A stretch of 64,000 nucleotides of DNA from assembly GCF_004682015.1 (NCBI RefSeq), contig NZ_SMLM01000001.1, positions 1,364,001-1,428,000 on the forward strand. Reading direction: 5' to 3'. The translations under genes were made by a program, and so were the position numbers. The stretch comes from Ramlibacter henchirensis (GTDB lineage Bacteria > Pseudomonadota > Gammaproteobacteria > Burkholderiales > Burkholderiaceae_C). The notes beneath the pieces are model-generated. The model ran no database searches. It was given only the letters and a program-made list of their open reading frames with translations, and had not been told where the DNA came from. Positions 1 through 8,783 of the stretch are shown here, piece after piece (the stretch's first letter is position 1; every line of letters starts with the position of its first letter).

Positions 1-2
1 GC

Positions 3-1292
3 CGCGTGCAGGCCTGCAAGCCCGGGGAACTGGCCATCCTGGTCTACACCTCCGGCACCACCGGCAAGCCCAAGGGCGCGATGCACAGCCACGGCGCGCT
101 GGTCTACATCACGCGCGCGTACAACCCGCTGCTGCCGCAGGACGAGAGCGACGAGCGCATGTGCTTCCTGCCCCTGTGCCACATCGCCGAGCGCATCGCG
201 GGCGAGTATTTCCCGCTCTACACCGGCTCGCGCGTCAACTTCGTCGAGAACCCGGAGACGGTGCCGGAGAACATCCGCGAGATCCAGCCCACGGTGTTCT
301 TCGCCGTGCCGCGCGTGTGGGAGAAGTTCTATTCGGCCGTGATGATCGGGCTGCGCGAATCCACGAAGCTGCAGCAGGCGATCTACGCCTGGAGCATCCG
401 CGTCGGCGGGCGCATCGCCGACCGGGTGCTGGCCGGCAAGCCGGTGCCGGGCGCGCTGAAGCTGCAGTTCCTCGTCGCACGCGCGCTGGCGCTGGACAAC
501 GTGCGCAAGCTGATCGGAATCCATCGCGCGCGGTTCCTGCTCACGGGCGCCGCGCCGATCTCGCCGGAGCTGATCCGCTGGTATCTCTCGCTGGGCCTGC
601 CGATGCTGGAGGCCTGGGGCATGACCGAGACCTGCGGGGCATCGTCCTGCGTGCCTCCGGGCCGCATCAAGCCCGGCACCATCGGGCCGGCGGGCGCGCA
701 CAACCAGATGCGGGTGGACCCGGCCACCGGCGAGATCCAGGTCAAGGGCCCCAACGTGTTCATGGGCTACCTGAACCAGCCGGAGAAGACGGCCGAATCG
801 TTCACGACCGACGGCTGGTTCCGCACGGGCGACGTGGGGGGAGTGGACGAAGACGGCTACTTCCGCATCACCGACCGGATGAAGGACATCATCATCACGG
901 CCGGCGGCAAGAACATCACGCCCAGCGAGCTGGAAAACGAGCTGAAGTTCTCGCCCTACATCACCGATGCGGTGATCATCGGCGACAAGAAGCCGTACCT
1001 GACGGCGATCATCATGATCGACCAGGAGAACGTCGAGAAGTACGCGCAGGACCACGACGTTCCCTTCAGCAACTACGCCAGCCTGACGCGCGCGCGCGAG
1101 GTGCAGGACTTGATCCAGGGCGAGATCGACCGCGTGAACGCCCGCTTCGCGCGGGTGGAGCAGATCAAGCGGTTCTTCCTGCTGGACACGCAATTGAGCG
1201 CGGAGGACGAGGAGCTCACGCCCACGATGAAGCTCAAGCGCAAGCTGGTGGAACGCAAATACGCCCCGCAGATCGACGCGATGTACCAGTGA
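3..1292 (+). CDS. Long-chain acyl-CoA synthetase (AMP-forming), 3' part
   Basis: This is the C-terminal part (about 430 residues) of an ANL-superfamily enzyme that activates a carboxylic acid with ATP and CoA. The start lies outside the window. The first visible residues reach straight into the P-loop-like motif YTSGTTGKPKGAM. It is followed by the adenylate-binding GMTET motif and by DRMKDIIITAGGKNI, which marks the hinge to the mobile C-terminal domain. The long-chain FACS (FadD15-like) branch fits the spacing and the C-terminal sequence LTPTMKLKRK. The next gene, 100 bases downstream on the same strand, is a periplasmic ABC receptor, so the synthetase may belong to a substrate-uptake and activation unit. 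Chain length and substrate cannot be told from the sequence. Confidence 0.9.
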   Translation, partial: RVQACKPGELAILVYTSGTTGKPKGAMHSHGALVYITRAYNPLLPQDESDERMCFLPLCHIAERIAGEYFPLYTGSRVNFVENPETVPENIREIQPTVFFAVPRVWEKFYSAVMIGLRESTKLQQAIYAWSIRVGGRIADRVLAGKPVPGALKLQFLVARALALDNVRKLIGIHRARFLLTGAAPISPELIRWYLSLGLPMLEAWGMTETCGASSCVPPGRIKPGTIGPAGAHNQMRVDPATGEIQVKGPNVFMGYLNQPEKTAESFTTDGWFRTGDVGGVDEDGYFRITDRMKDIIITAGGKNITPSELENELKFSPYITDAVIIGDKKPYLTAIIMIDQENVEKYAQDHDVPFSNYASLTRAREVQDLIQGEIDRVNARFARVEQIKRFFLLDTQLSAEDEELTPTMKLKRKLVERKYAPQIDAMYQ

Positions 1293-1391
1293 GGGCCGGC
1301 ATCTGCGGGATTACGCCAGCTTGACACCCCAAGGGCCCGGAGAAGAATCGCCCCGTTCAGCAGCGCTTTCATCGATAGAGGAGACCAGAAC

Positions 1392-2561
1392 ATGCCAGGA
1401 ATCTTCCGACTGCTCGCCGCGTGCGCGGCCCTGTGCCTTTCCGCCGGCGGCGCTTTCGCGCAGCAGCAGGGCGTGAGCAAGAACGAGATCGTGATCGGCA
1501 CGATCCAGGACCTGTCCGGCCCGCTGGCGGGCTTCGGCAAGCAGGCGCGCCTGGGCATGCAGCTGCGCGTGGATGAGCTCAACGAGCAGGGCAGCATCCA
1601 CGGGCGCAAGCTGAAACTGCTGGTGGAGGACGACGGCTACGACCCGCGCAAGGCGGTGCTGGCGGCGCAGAAGCTGGTCAACCAGGACAAGATCTTCCTC
1701 ATGGCCGGCCACCTGGGCACGGCCCAGAACATGGCCGCGATGCCGGTGCAGTTCGAGAAGGGCGTGGTCAACTTCATGCCGATCACGGCCGCGCGCGAGA
1801 TGTACGAGCCCTTCCACAAGCTCAAGTTCTCCTTCGCCGCCACCTACTACGACCAGATGCGCACCACGCTGCCCAAGATGGTCAAGGACAAGAACGCAAA
1901 GAAGATTTGCACGATCTACCAGGACGACGAGTTCGGGCTCGAAGTGCTGCGCGGCGCCGAGGCGGGCCTCAAGTCGATCAACATGGAGTTGGCCGAGAAG
2001 ACGTCGTTCAAGCGCGGCGCCACCGACTTCTCCTCGCAGGTGGCGCGCATGAAAGGCGCCGGCTGCGACCTGGTGGTGATGGGCACCATCATCCGCGAGA
2101 CCATCGGCACCATCGCCGAGTCGCGCAAGACCGGCTTCAACCCCACGTTCTTCGGATCGAGCGCCTGCTACACGGACCTGATCCACAAGCTGGGCGGCGC
2201 GGCGATGAACGGCCTGTACGCCACGCACACGGTGCAGCACCCGTACCTGGACGAGGCTTCGGACAAGATCCGCTTCTGGGCCAACAAGTACAAGACCAAG
2301 TTCAACGAGGACCCGACGGTGTTCTCGGTCTACGGCTACAACATCATCGACATGTTCATCCAGGCCGCGCAGAAGGCGGGCCCGAACCTGACCACCGACA
2401 GCTTCGTCAAGACCATGGAAGGCATGACCTTCCCGCCGGACATGTTCGGCGGCGCCATCCAGTCCTTCACCGCGCAGAAGCGCCTGGGCAGCGAGGTGTC
2501 GCGCCTGTCGGTCATCGAGAACGGCAAGTGGAAGGTGATCTCCGAATACGTGAAGCCATAA
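1392..2561 (+). CDS. Branched-chain amino acid-type ABC transporter substrate-binding protein
   Basis: A 389-residue periplasmic binding protein of the Leu/Ile/Val (type I) fold. The N-terminus is a clear Sec signal peptide (hydrophobic LLAACAALCLSAGG, then AFAQQ with likely cleavage after AFA). The mature protein opens with the family pattern EIVIGTIQDLSGPLAGFGKQ and contains the second-lobe region beginning CTIYQDDEFG. A purine-rich run (gaggag) lies about 10 bases before the ATG. No permease or ATPase follows inside the window; the gene ends at a strong terminator. In Comamonadaceae such receptors next to acyl-CoA synthetases often take up aromatic or aliphatic acids, so the ligand need not be an amino acid. 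That is inference. Confidence 0.9.
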   Translation: MPGIFRLLAACAALCLSAGGAFAQQQGVSKNEIVIGTIQDLSGPLAGFGKQARLGMQLRVDELNEQGSIHGRKLKLLVEDDGYDPRKAVLAAQKLVNQDKIFLMAGHLGTAQNMAAMPVQFEKGVVNFMPITAAREMYEPFHKLKFSFAATYYDQMRTTLPKMVKDKNAKKICTIYQDDEFGLEVLRGAEAGLKSINMELAEKTSFKRGATDFSSQVARMKGAGCDLVVMGTIIRETIGTIAESRKTGFNPTFFGSSACYTDLIHKLGGAAMNGLYATHTVQHPYLDEASDKIRFWANKYKTKFNEDPTVFSVYGYNIIDMFIQAAQKAGPNLTTDSFVKTMEGMTFPPDMFGGAIQSFTAQKRLGSEVSRLSVIENGKWKVISEYVKP

Positions 2562-2584
2562 CCAGCGAAACCGGAGGAGGACTG

Positions 2585-2608
2585 CCGGGCCAAGCGCCCG
2601 GTTTTTTT
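2585..2608 (+). terminator. Rho-independent terminator after the ABC receptor gene
   Basis: A perfect 6-bp GC stem (CCGGGC / GCCCGG) with a 5-base loop is followed directly by seven T. It lies 24 bases after the receptor stop codon. Confidence 0.85.
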
Positions 2609-2666
2609 ATGTCCGCCCGGATCCTTCCGGACTTTCGTGCCGCGGCCGTCGCACGCGGCGACCCCG

Positions 2667-3266
2667 TCACTGGAGGGGCTTCAGGATGGAGTCTAGGTGA
2701 CGCCTGAGGTATCGAAGGGGCGTGGCTCGGTCCAGCTTCGCCAGACTCGGTACGCAGTTCGGCTCGATCCGACCGACCCTCTGCAGAAAAACGAGCTCTC
2801 CAAGCAGCGCCTCGAGCAAGAGCTCACCCGCGAGGACGGCATCCGCGGGAGATGGCGAATCAGCTTCCTCGAACAGGAGTTCGACATCGACGAACTCGCC
2901 TGCTCGGTAGGACGTTAGGCGGTAGTACCACCGCTCTGCACATATCTCGTGCGCACCGACTTCGATTCGCAAGGACGTCAGATCTTTGGCAGGTTTTGCA
3001 TGAAAGAAGCGCCAAGTGGGAATGTCCGGGGCGGCGTCGACCAACTCGCGGCAAGCGCTGATGCGGTCCGCGTTGCCAGGCGAGAACACGAAAGCATGGC
3101 TTGGCAGAGCATACGGACCGATCTCCCAGCCGGCTCCGGATGTGGCGTTTGCCACCCGCAGTGAAAGTAGATCATCCAGGTGCGAAGTATCGGCTTGCAA
3201 ATAGGCGTGCCGTATTTCAGGTTCATGCTCCTGGAACCACTCCCAGAACTCGCGTGCTTTAGCCAA
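2667..3266 (-). CDS. Hypothetical protein
   Basis: A 199-residue soluble protein with no signal peptide or membrane segment. I do not recognise a named domain. Visible features are an aromatic N-terminus (REFWEWFQEHEPEI), the sequence GWEIGP near residue 46, TWRFFHAKP near residue 84, and a leucine-rich acidic stretch (ELLLEALLGELVF) near residue 148. The WEIGP / W-F-KP pattern resembles a scattered family of uncharacterised bacterial proteins, but I cannot name it. The codon choice is less GC-extreme than in flanking genes, which may hint at horizontal acquisition. It stands alone: the gene behind it points the same way but is 166 bases off, and the gene in front is convergent. Confidence 0.6.
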   Translation of the reverse strand: MAKAREFWEWFQEHEPEIRHAYLQADTSHLDDLLSLRVANATSGAGWEIGPYALPSHAFVFSPGNADRISACRELVDAAPDIPTWRFFHAKPAKDLTSLRIEVGAHEICAERWYYRLTSYRAGEFVDVELLFEEADSPSPADAVLAGELLLEALLGELVFLQRVGRIEPNCVPSLAKLDRATPLRYLRRHLDSILKPLQ

Positions 3267-3432
3267 GCTCCTGCTCCTTTGCTGCGGCAGCGGCCGCGTG
3301 CGGGAATGCGCAATCTAGTCAAGACGCGGGCCTTGGCAGATGTGCCGATCGCCACATTGCTCGGAAAGTGCAGAGGGCCCGGCCTGATTGCCGGCGCGAG
3401 CCCATGGGGTGAAGTCGCTGTCGCGCCCGGCT

Positions 3433-5316
3433 TCAGCGATTGACGGCTGCCCTTGCGACGAAGTAGGTCACAGCTTCCCGCAGGAGCTGGCGGGCGACCT
3501 CGTCGCAAAGGAGCGAGTCGGGTCGATAGAGCAAGCAGGCTGCCAAGGGGGAGAACAATGCCACCGGATCGCCATTGAGTTCGCTCGCGACGATCTGCCA
3601 GCCGGCCGGGGCCCGCAGCAGCCGGTGCGTCGCATAACGGGCGGCTGTGAACCGTTCGCCTGTATCGTCCCGGCGGCAGTGCAGCACCCGACCGTGTTCG
3701 GCGGGGACAGGCTCCACTTCCCCACAGGTCGCGAGCAGGCGATACGCCGAGTCGCCGATCGCTACCACGGGCAGACCAGCCGGCGGTGGCGCGGCGCCGG
3801 CAAGCACGCAGACACGCGCGTCGTCCGCGCATCTGATGCCCAGCGCGGCCAGAGTATCGATGAGTGCTGCACTGAATGGGTCCGATTCAGCCAGAAGACG
3901 GACGGACGCGGGCGCGCTGTCGGGCGATGTTGAGTGTGCTGCCTGCGCCTGCTCCAGCCCGAAGGCGCGCCAGAGCGAGCGCGTCTTCAGCCGCGACTCG
4001 GCTTCCTCGCGCTCGGGCGAGGAATCGGCCAGCAGGTCGCCGCCGGTGCGCACCTCCGCGACGTCGCCGCGCACGGCGGCTGCGCGAAGCAGGGTGCCCA
4101 CCAACGCATCGCCATCGGCCGCCACCTGCACGACCATGCCGCCGTACCAGTCGCGCGGGCTGGCTTCGAGTTCGGCGATCGCGCGCAGGGCCTCGTCACG
4201 GGGCGTGCCGGTGAGCATCACGGGCGCGGCCGTGGCGGCGATGGCATCCCAGGCATCGCAGCCCCTGCGCAGGCGGCCGGCGAGACGGTCCACCGCATGC
4301 ACGACGGTCGCCAGCGACATCGGCCGGCGCCGGTCCAGCAGGCGCAGGCTGCCGGGCTCGCAGAGCGGCGCGAGGTCGTTGCGCAGCGCGTCGCTGCACA
4401 CGGCCAGCGCGGCGGCATCGACCTCTTCGTTGAACAGTTCGCGCAAGGACTCGGCTTCGCCCTGCGCTCCGGGACGGCGGGCCACCGTGCCGCAGACCGG
4501 GAGCGCCTGCACTTCGCCGCGCGAGACGACGAGTTGCAGGTCCGGTGAGGCGCCGAAGAGGCGCAGCCCGCGGCCGTCATTGAGGAAGAAGCTGGCCGGT
4601 GCGGGATTGGCCGCACGCAGGCGGGCGAACGCCTGCGAGGGTGGGACCGAGACGCGGCGGCGGTAGCTCTGGCTGAGGGTGAGGGAGACCAGCGGGCGTT
4701 CGCGAAGGATCGTGAGAGCGCGGGCGACCATCTGCGCGTAGCCGCCGGGCGGGAAGTCGTCGCCGGGATGGATCGCTGCAGCGCCGTGTCCGTTCATTGC
4801 GGGAGCGGGATCCGTGCCCGCGTCCACGCCGTCGATCGCCAGATGCACGAAGCGCCATTGGCCGTGCGCATCGCGGCGCAGCATGCGTTCGGGGAAGTAG
4901 AAGACGCCGAGTTCTTCGCGGTCATTGGCCCGCGCGCGGATGACGGTCAAACGGTGCGCGTCGAACCGCAGTGCACCGAGCAGCAGCACATCCGGCGAAG
5001 CCTCGAAGCTGTGGAGAAAGCCCCGCAGCTGTTCGATTGCGGAAGCACCACCACCGCGCCGCAGGTTCGATCGCCAGTCCCGCAGCACATCCGAATCGAA
5101 GAGCGCCCTCCCGAACGCCGTCAGCGCCCGAACCCCCACCCCATCCTCGAACACCGAAATCCGCAGCGCCGGCCGCGTGACCAGAGTGGCCTGCAGCGGA
5201 TGCAAACCCGCGATGCCGGCGTCGACGCCGAAGTACAGGCCTTCGCCGTCGTCGAGCGCGGCGAGCGCCTGCTCGGCCTCCCCGGGCGAACAGGCGCCGC
5301 GCTCGATGCGCATCAT
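3433..5316 (-). CDS. TrpEG-like chorismate-utilising enzyme with degenerate glutamine amidotransferase domain
   Basis: About 627 residues; homologous along its length to fused anthranilate synthases (TrpE-TrpG) of the rhizobial type. The chorismate-binding half shows GASPDLQLVV, VCGTVARRPG, HAVDR, LTGTPRDEA, SPRDWYGG and EVRTGGDLLADSSPEREEAE, matching the family's HTVDH, TGAPK, RRWYAG and acidic metal-binding segments. In the C-terminal amidotransferase half the catalytic residues are gone. The position of the nucleophile motif (GVCLG) reads AIGDSAY, and the HPE motif reads FSPLAA. It may use free ammonia or make another chorismate product. The start overlaps the stop of the preceding receptor gene (ATGATGA), so translation is coupled; a second ATG follows immediately (5313). 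Confidence 0.75.
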   Translation of the reverse strand: MMRIERGACSPGEAEQALAALDDGEGLYFGVDAGIAGLHPLQATLVTRPALRISVFEDGVGVRALTAFGRALFDSDVLRDWRSNLRRGGGASAIEQLRGFLHSFEASPDVLLLGALRFDAHRLTVIRARANDREELGVFYFPERMLRRDAHGQWRFVHLAIDGVDAGTDPAPAMNGHGAAAIHPGDDFPPGGYAQMVARALTILRERPLVSLTLSQSYRRRVSVPPSQAFARLRAANPAPASFFLNDGRGLRLFGASPDLQLVVSRGEVQALPVCGTVARRPGAQGEAESLRELFNEEVDAAALAVCSDALRNDLAPLCEPGSLRLLDRRRPMSLATVVHAVDRLAGRLRRGCDAWDAIAATAAPVMLTGTPRDEALRAIAELEASPRDWYGGMVVQVAADGDALVGTLLRAAAVRGDVAEVRTGGDLLADSSPEREEAESRLKTRSLWRAFGLEQAQAAHSTSPDSAPASVRLLAESDPFSAALIDTLAALGIRCADDARVCVLAGAAPPPAGLPVVAIGDSAYRLLATCGEVEPVPAEHGRVLHCRRDDTGERFTAARYATHRLLRAPAGWQIVASELNGDPVALFSPLAACLLYRPDSLLCDEVARQLLREAVTYFVARAAVNR

Positions 5317-6305
5317 TCCATCGAGATGCCGGTGCGCTTGATGACAGGCGTCATCGTGCGCAGTTCCTGCTGCATGAAGCGGGCGAGTTCCTGCGGGGCG
5401 CCGCCGATCGGCTCCATGTACTGCGCGTGCATCTTCTCCTTCGTCTCCGGCATGGCCAGGACCGCATTGATCTCCTGGTTCATGCGCCGCACGATGTCGT
5501 CGGGCGTGCTGGCCGGCGCCATGATCGCCATCCAGGCCAGGTTCTCGATCTCGGGCAGGCCCGCCTCCTTCATCGTCGGGATGTCGGGCGTGAGCGCACT
5601 CCGCTTCGCGGTGGACACGGCCAGCGGGCGCAGCTTGCCGGCCTTGACCTGCGGCAGCACGGCCACCGCGGGCACGCAGGCGAACTGCACGTCGCCCTGC
5701 AGGATCGCCAGGATGGCCAGCGGCGAAGAAGCGTAGGGGATGTGCACCGCGTAGGTGTCGGTCTTGACCTTGAGCAGCTCGATGCCCAGGTGCGAGAGGC
5801 TGCCCACGCCGGTGGAGGAGAAGTTGAACTTGCCCGGGTTCTTCTTCATCGCGTCGACCAGGCCGCGCAGGTCGTTGATCCCCGAGTCGCTGCGCACGGT
5901 GCACACGTTGGCCTGGCCGCCGGCCAGCACCACGGGCTTCAATTCCTTGAACGGGTCGTAGGGCAGGTTCTTGTAGAGGACGGTGTTGTAGACCAGCGGA
6001 CCGTTGGTGCTGATCACGTAGGTGTAGCCGTCACCGGGCGACTTGGCCACCGCGCCGGTGCCGTTGTTGCCGCCGGCGCCCGGGCGGTTCTCCACGACCA
6101 CGGGCTGCCCCAGGCGCGGCGACAGGCGTTCCGCGATGATGCGCGCCGCCACGTCGGGCGAGGAGCCCGCGCCGTAGGGCACGACGATGCGCACCGGCTT
6201 GCTGGGCCAGCCTTGCTGCTGGGCGGTTGCGCTGAACGCGAAGCTCGCCAGGCCGGCGGCGGCGAGGGCGGAAGCGAAGAGGCGGCGGGTGAACAGGTTT
6301 TTCAT
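5313..6305 (-). CDS. Bug/TctC-family tripartite tricarboxylate transporter receptor
   Basis: A 330-residue periplasmic solute receptor. The signal peptide runs from MKNLFTRRLFASALAAAGL to FSATAQQQ. The mature part begins WPSKPVRIVVPYGAGSSPD, the hallmark of Bug receptors, followed by GQPVVVENRPGAGGNNGT. No TctA/TctB membrane subunits are nearby, the usual state for the many orphan Bug receptors of Burkholderiales. It sits between a chorismate mutase and a TrpEG-like enzyme and overlaps both by four bases (ATGA). That implies one translated unit and perhaps an aromatic or carboxylic ligand; the ligand is unknown. Confidence 0.9.
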   Translation of the reverse strand: MKNLFTRRLFASALAAAGLASFAFSATAQQQGWPSKPVRIVVPYGAGSSPDVAARIIAERLSPRLGQPVVVENRPGAGGNNGTGAVAKSPGDGYTYVISTNGPLVYNTVLYKNLPYDPFKELKPVVLAGGQANVCTVRSDSGINDLRGLVDAMKKNPGKFNFSSTGVGSLSHLGIELLKVKTDTYAVHIPYASSPLAILAILQGDVQFACVPAVAVLPQVKAGKLRPLAVSTAKRSALTPDIPTMKEAGLPEIENLAWMAIMAPASTPDDIVRRMNQEINAVLAMPETKEKMHAQYMEPIGGAPQELARFMQQELRTMTPVIKRTGISME

Positions 6306-6679
6306 GGTTCGATCGGTTCGGTCTGCTGGAACAAGTCGCCTTCGGCGGCCACGAAGCCGGCGACGAGCGTGCGAAAGGCGCCTTCCACGATGGCCGGCAG
6401 GCCCGGGAAGGCGTCCTCGTGCGCCGCTGCCAATCGTCGCACACGTTCGAACACCTCGGCCTGGCGGGCCGGGGCCTGCACCTGGAACGCATCGCGCTTG
6501 AAGCGGGTGGCGTCGCGCACGCACTGCGCGCGCTGCGCCAGCAGCTCGACGATCTGCTCGTCGAGCGAGTCGATGCGCTGGCGCAGCTCGGCGAGCGTCG
6601 GAGCCACCGGGCGGTAGGCCGGGTCCTTGAAGCGGCGCACCGGCGGTGTGGAGGTGGAGGGTTCGGTGGGTGGGGACAT
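6302..6679 (-). CDS. Chorismate mutase, AroQ/PheA type (possibly isochorismate pyruvate-lyase-like)
   Basis: A 125-residue all-helical protein of the AroQ fold. The N-terminal helix reads LAELRQRIDSLDEQIVELLAQRA, with the conserved Arg and the Asp-Gln pair of chorismate mutases. FKRD, ARQAEVFERVRR and the C-terminal helix follow. The start was set at MSPPTEPS, because upstream the frame runs into a repeat. The length fits both free-standing chorismate mutases and PchB-type lyases, and sequence alone does not decide. Its stop overlaps the start of the Bug receptor (ATGA). It is the first gene of a three-gene unit that ends in another chorismate-using enzyme. Confidence 0.8.
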   Translation of the reverse strand: MSPPTEPSTSTPPVRRFKDPAYRPVAPTLAELRQRIDSLDEQIVELLAQRAQCVRDATRFKRDAFQVQAPARQAEVFERVRRLAAAHEDAFPGLPAIVEGAFRTLVAGFVAAEGDLFQQTEPIEP

Positions 6680-6745
6680 GCGCAGATCGGTGGAAACAGC
6701 AAGCGTAACGCGGCGCGCGGATGTAGAGGAAAGGATCAGGCCATG

Positions 6746-7151
6746 ACTGTCCGGGTCCTGGGCCGGCGGTCCGGGTACCCGTTCTCCGGTCCACCTCGCG
6801 ATGAAGAGGCTGTTGGCGACCTGCGCGCCTTGGCTTGGAACGCGGCCTCGCGATCCTGAAACCCCGCGCGACCGCGAATGGTCCCTGCGCCCGGGTACCC
6901 AGACCACCGTCCCAGCGAGTCAGTGCGCCCCGAGTGGGCGCTCGGCCTCATCAGGCCCTGCCGAAAACAGCGCTCAAGCTGATGAGGCCGGTGGTTCGGG
7001 TGTCCGGGCGCAGGGACCATTCGCGGTCGCGCGGGGCCGCAGACACGCATGGCCGCATTCCAAGCCAAGGCGCGAGGATTGCGATGACGCCTTCATCGCG
7101 AGGTGGACCGGAGAACGGACACCCGGGCCGCCGGCCTCCGCCCCGGACAGT
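6746..7151. repeat. Large imperfect inverted repeat (two ~164-bp arms)
   Basis: The arms at 6746-6909 and 6989-7151 are reverse complements of each other at roughly 80-85% by hand alignment. Long identical blocks include CGTTCTCCGGTCCACCTCGC, GCGCCTTGGCTTGGAA and CGCGACCGCGAATGGTCCC. Between them lies a second inverted pair, GGCCTCATCAG (6944-6954) and CTGATGAGGCC (6979-6989), so the right half of the palindrome is continuous while the left half carries about 34 extra bases. No plausible gene lies here. This fills the roughly 500 bases between the chorismate mutase gene and the MFS gene. It may be a miniature transposable element or two inverted copies of a dispersed repeat. Confidence 0.85.
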
Positions 7152-7174
7152 GGATCGTCACGATCCAATCCGCG

Positions 7175-8764
7175 CTATCCGCGCTGTCCGCGCGGCGCCG
7201 GACCACGCCCGACCCACAACGCCGCAACACCGGCGCTCGCGACCGCCAAAGCAACGCTCAGCACCATGATCCAGCGATACCCCGCGACGAATGCGCCGTG
7301 CACCGCTTCGCGCACGACCGTCCCCGCCTGTTCGCTCGTTCCCTGCGGGACTTCGATCGCGGCGAGCCGCGCGCGCTGTTCCCACACCGCATCGGCCAGA
7401 CCCGGCGGCAGCGCGCCCGAGCGCAGGCTGCGCAGCAGCGCCGGCTCGAACACCAGGGCCATGATCCAGCCGAACACCGCGATCGCGAGCAGTCCGGCGA
7501 CGCGCGACATCGCGTTGTTGACGCCCGATGCCGTGCCTGCATCGCCCGGCCCGACCGCATTCATCACCGCCGTGGTCAGCGGCGCGATCGCGATCGCCAT
7601 GCCCAGGCCCAGCACGGCGATGCCGGGCAGGAAGTCGCGCCAGTAGCTGGCGCCGGTGCCGGGCAGGAGCAGCAGGGCGAAGCCTGCGCCCGCGATCAGC
7701 GGCCCGACGATCAACGGCTTGCGGGCGCCGTGGCGGTCCACCAGGCCGCCCGCCCAGCGCGAGAGCAGGAACAGGATGGCGATGAAGGGAAGCAGCGCCG
7801 CGCCCGCGGCGGTGGCGGAGAGGCCCTGGACCTGGATCAGGTTCAGCGGCACGTAGAACAGCCCGCCGCCCAGCGCCGCGTACAGCAGCAGCGTGAGCAG
7901 GTTGGCGCCCGCGAAGTCCGTCTGCCGCAGCAGGCGCAGCGGCAGCATCGGCGCGGGATGGCGCCGCTCCGCGAACACGAAGCCGATCAGAGCCGCAACG
8001 CCCAACACGAGCGCCGCGACAACTTCGGCCGCGCGCCAGCCGCGCGTCGGCGCCTCGATGAAAGCGAACACGACGCCGCCCAGGCCCACGGTGGCGAGCA
8101 GCGCGCCGCGCAGGTCGAGCCGGCCCGGGGCCTCGCGAGGGCGGCTCTCCGGCACACGCGCCAGGGTGATCGCGAGGACCAGCGCCACCAGCGGCAGGTT
8201 CACCGCGAAGGCCCACGCCCAGGAGAAATGGTCCACCAGCCAGCCGCCCAGCAGCGGGCCCACGGCCGAGGTGATGCCACTGAAGCCGGCCCAGGTGCCG
8301 AAGGCGCGGCCGCGTTCCTCCTCGGGGAAATGGGCGCTGATCAGGGCCAGGCTGCCCGGCACCAGCAGGGCGCCGCCCACGCCCTGCAGCGCACGCGCGG
8401 CGATCAGCTGGTGCACCGTCTGCGAGAGGGCGCACAGGAGCGAGGCGACGCCGAACAGCGCGACGCCGATCACGAACACGCGGCGGCGGCCGTAGCGGTC
8501 GCCCAGCGCGCCGCCCACCAGCAGCAGCGCCGCCAGCAGGAGGGCGTAGGACTCCACGACCCACTGCGCCTGGTAGACCGATGCATCCAGCGCGCGCTGG
8601 ATCGCGGGCAGGGCGACATTGACCACCGTCCCATCGACGAAGGCGAGGCTGGAGCCGAGCACCGACGCGGCCAGCACCCAGCGCTTGTGCGCCGCGTCGG
8701 TCGGCGATACCTCCGCGCACTGCATCGCGCCTTGTTCGCAGGGCAGGCGCGAGGTCTGGGTCAT
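7175..8764 (-). CDS. MFS drug efflux transporter, DHA2 (EmrB/QacA) family
   Basis: A 529-residue inner-membrane protein with the 14-helix pattern of DHA2 drug:proton antiporters. Family marks are LGSSLAFVDGTVVNVALPAIQ in helix 1, GGALGDRYGRRRVF (motif A, after helix 2), ARALQGVGGALLVPGSLALI in helix 4, and GPLLGGWLVDHFSW (motif C, helix 5), which is typical of exporters. No membrane-fusion partner is adjacent. The next gene upstream on the same strand is another MFS protein with 19 bases between them, so they may be cotranscribed. The substrate is unknown. Confidence 0.9.
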   Translation of the reverse strand: MTQTSRLPCEQGAMQCAEVSPTDAAHKRWVLAASVLGSSLAFVDGTVVNVALPAIQRALDASVYQAQWVVESYALLLAALLLVGGALGDRYGRRRVFVIGVALFGVASLLCALSQTVHQLIAARALQGVGGALLVPGSLALISAHFPEEERGRAFGTWAGFSGITSAVGPLLGGWLVDHFSWAWAFAVNLPLVALVLAITLARVPESRPREAPGRLDLRGALLATVGLGGVVFAFIEAPTRGWRAAEVVAALVLGVAALIGFVFAERRHPAPMLPLRLLRQTDFAGANLLTLLLYAALGGGLFYVPLNLIQVQGLSATAAGAALLPFIAILFLLSRWAGGLVDRHGARKPLIVGPLIAGAGFALLLLPGTGASYWRDFLPGIAVLGLGMAIAIAPLTTAVMNAVGPGDAGTASGVNNAMSRVAGLLAIAVFGWIMALVFEPALLRSLRSGALPPGLADAVWEQRARLAAIEVPQGTSEQAGTVVREAVHGAFVAGYRWIMVLSVALAVASAGVAALWVGRGPAPRGQRG

Positions 8765-8783
8765 GGCGGCAGATGGCGCGGAA

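Noticed and set aside
5317..5904. An in-frame upstream extension of the TrpEG-like gene to 5904
   Set aside because: That stretch is the out-of-frame shadow of the Bug receptor gene. The ATG at 5316 overlaps the receptor stop and matches the family N-terminus.
6302..6907. A longer chorismate mutase starting at 6907
   Set aside because: The extra N-terminus is coded by the palindromic repeat and low-complexity sequence. MSPPTEPS at 6679 fits the family length.
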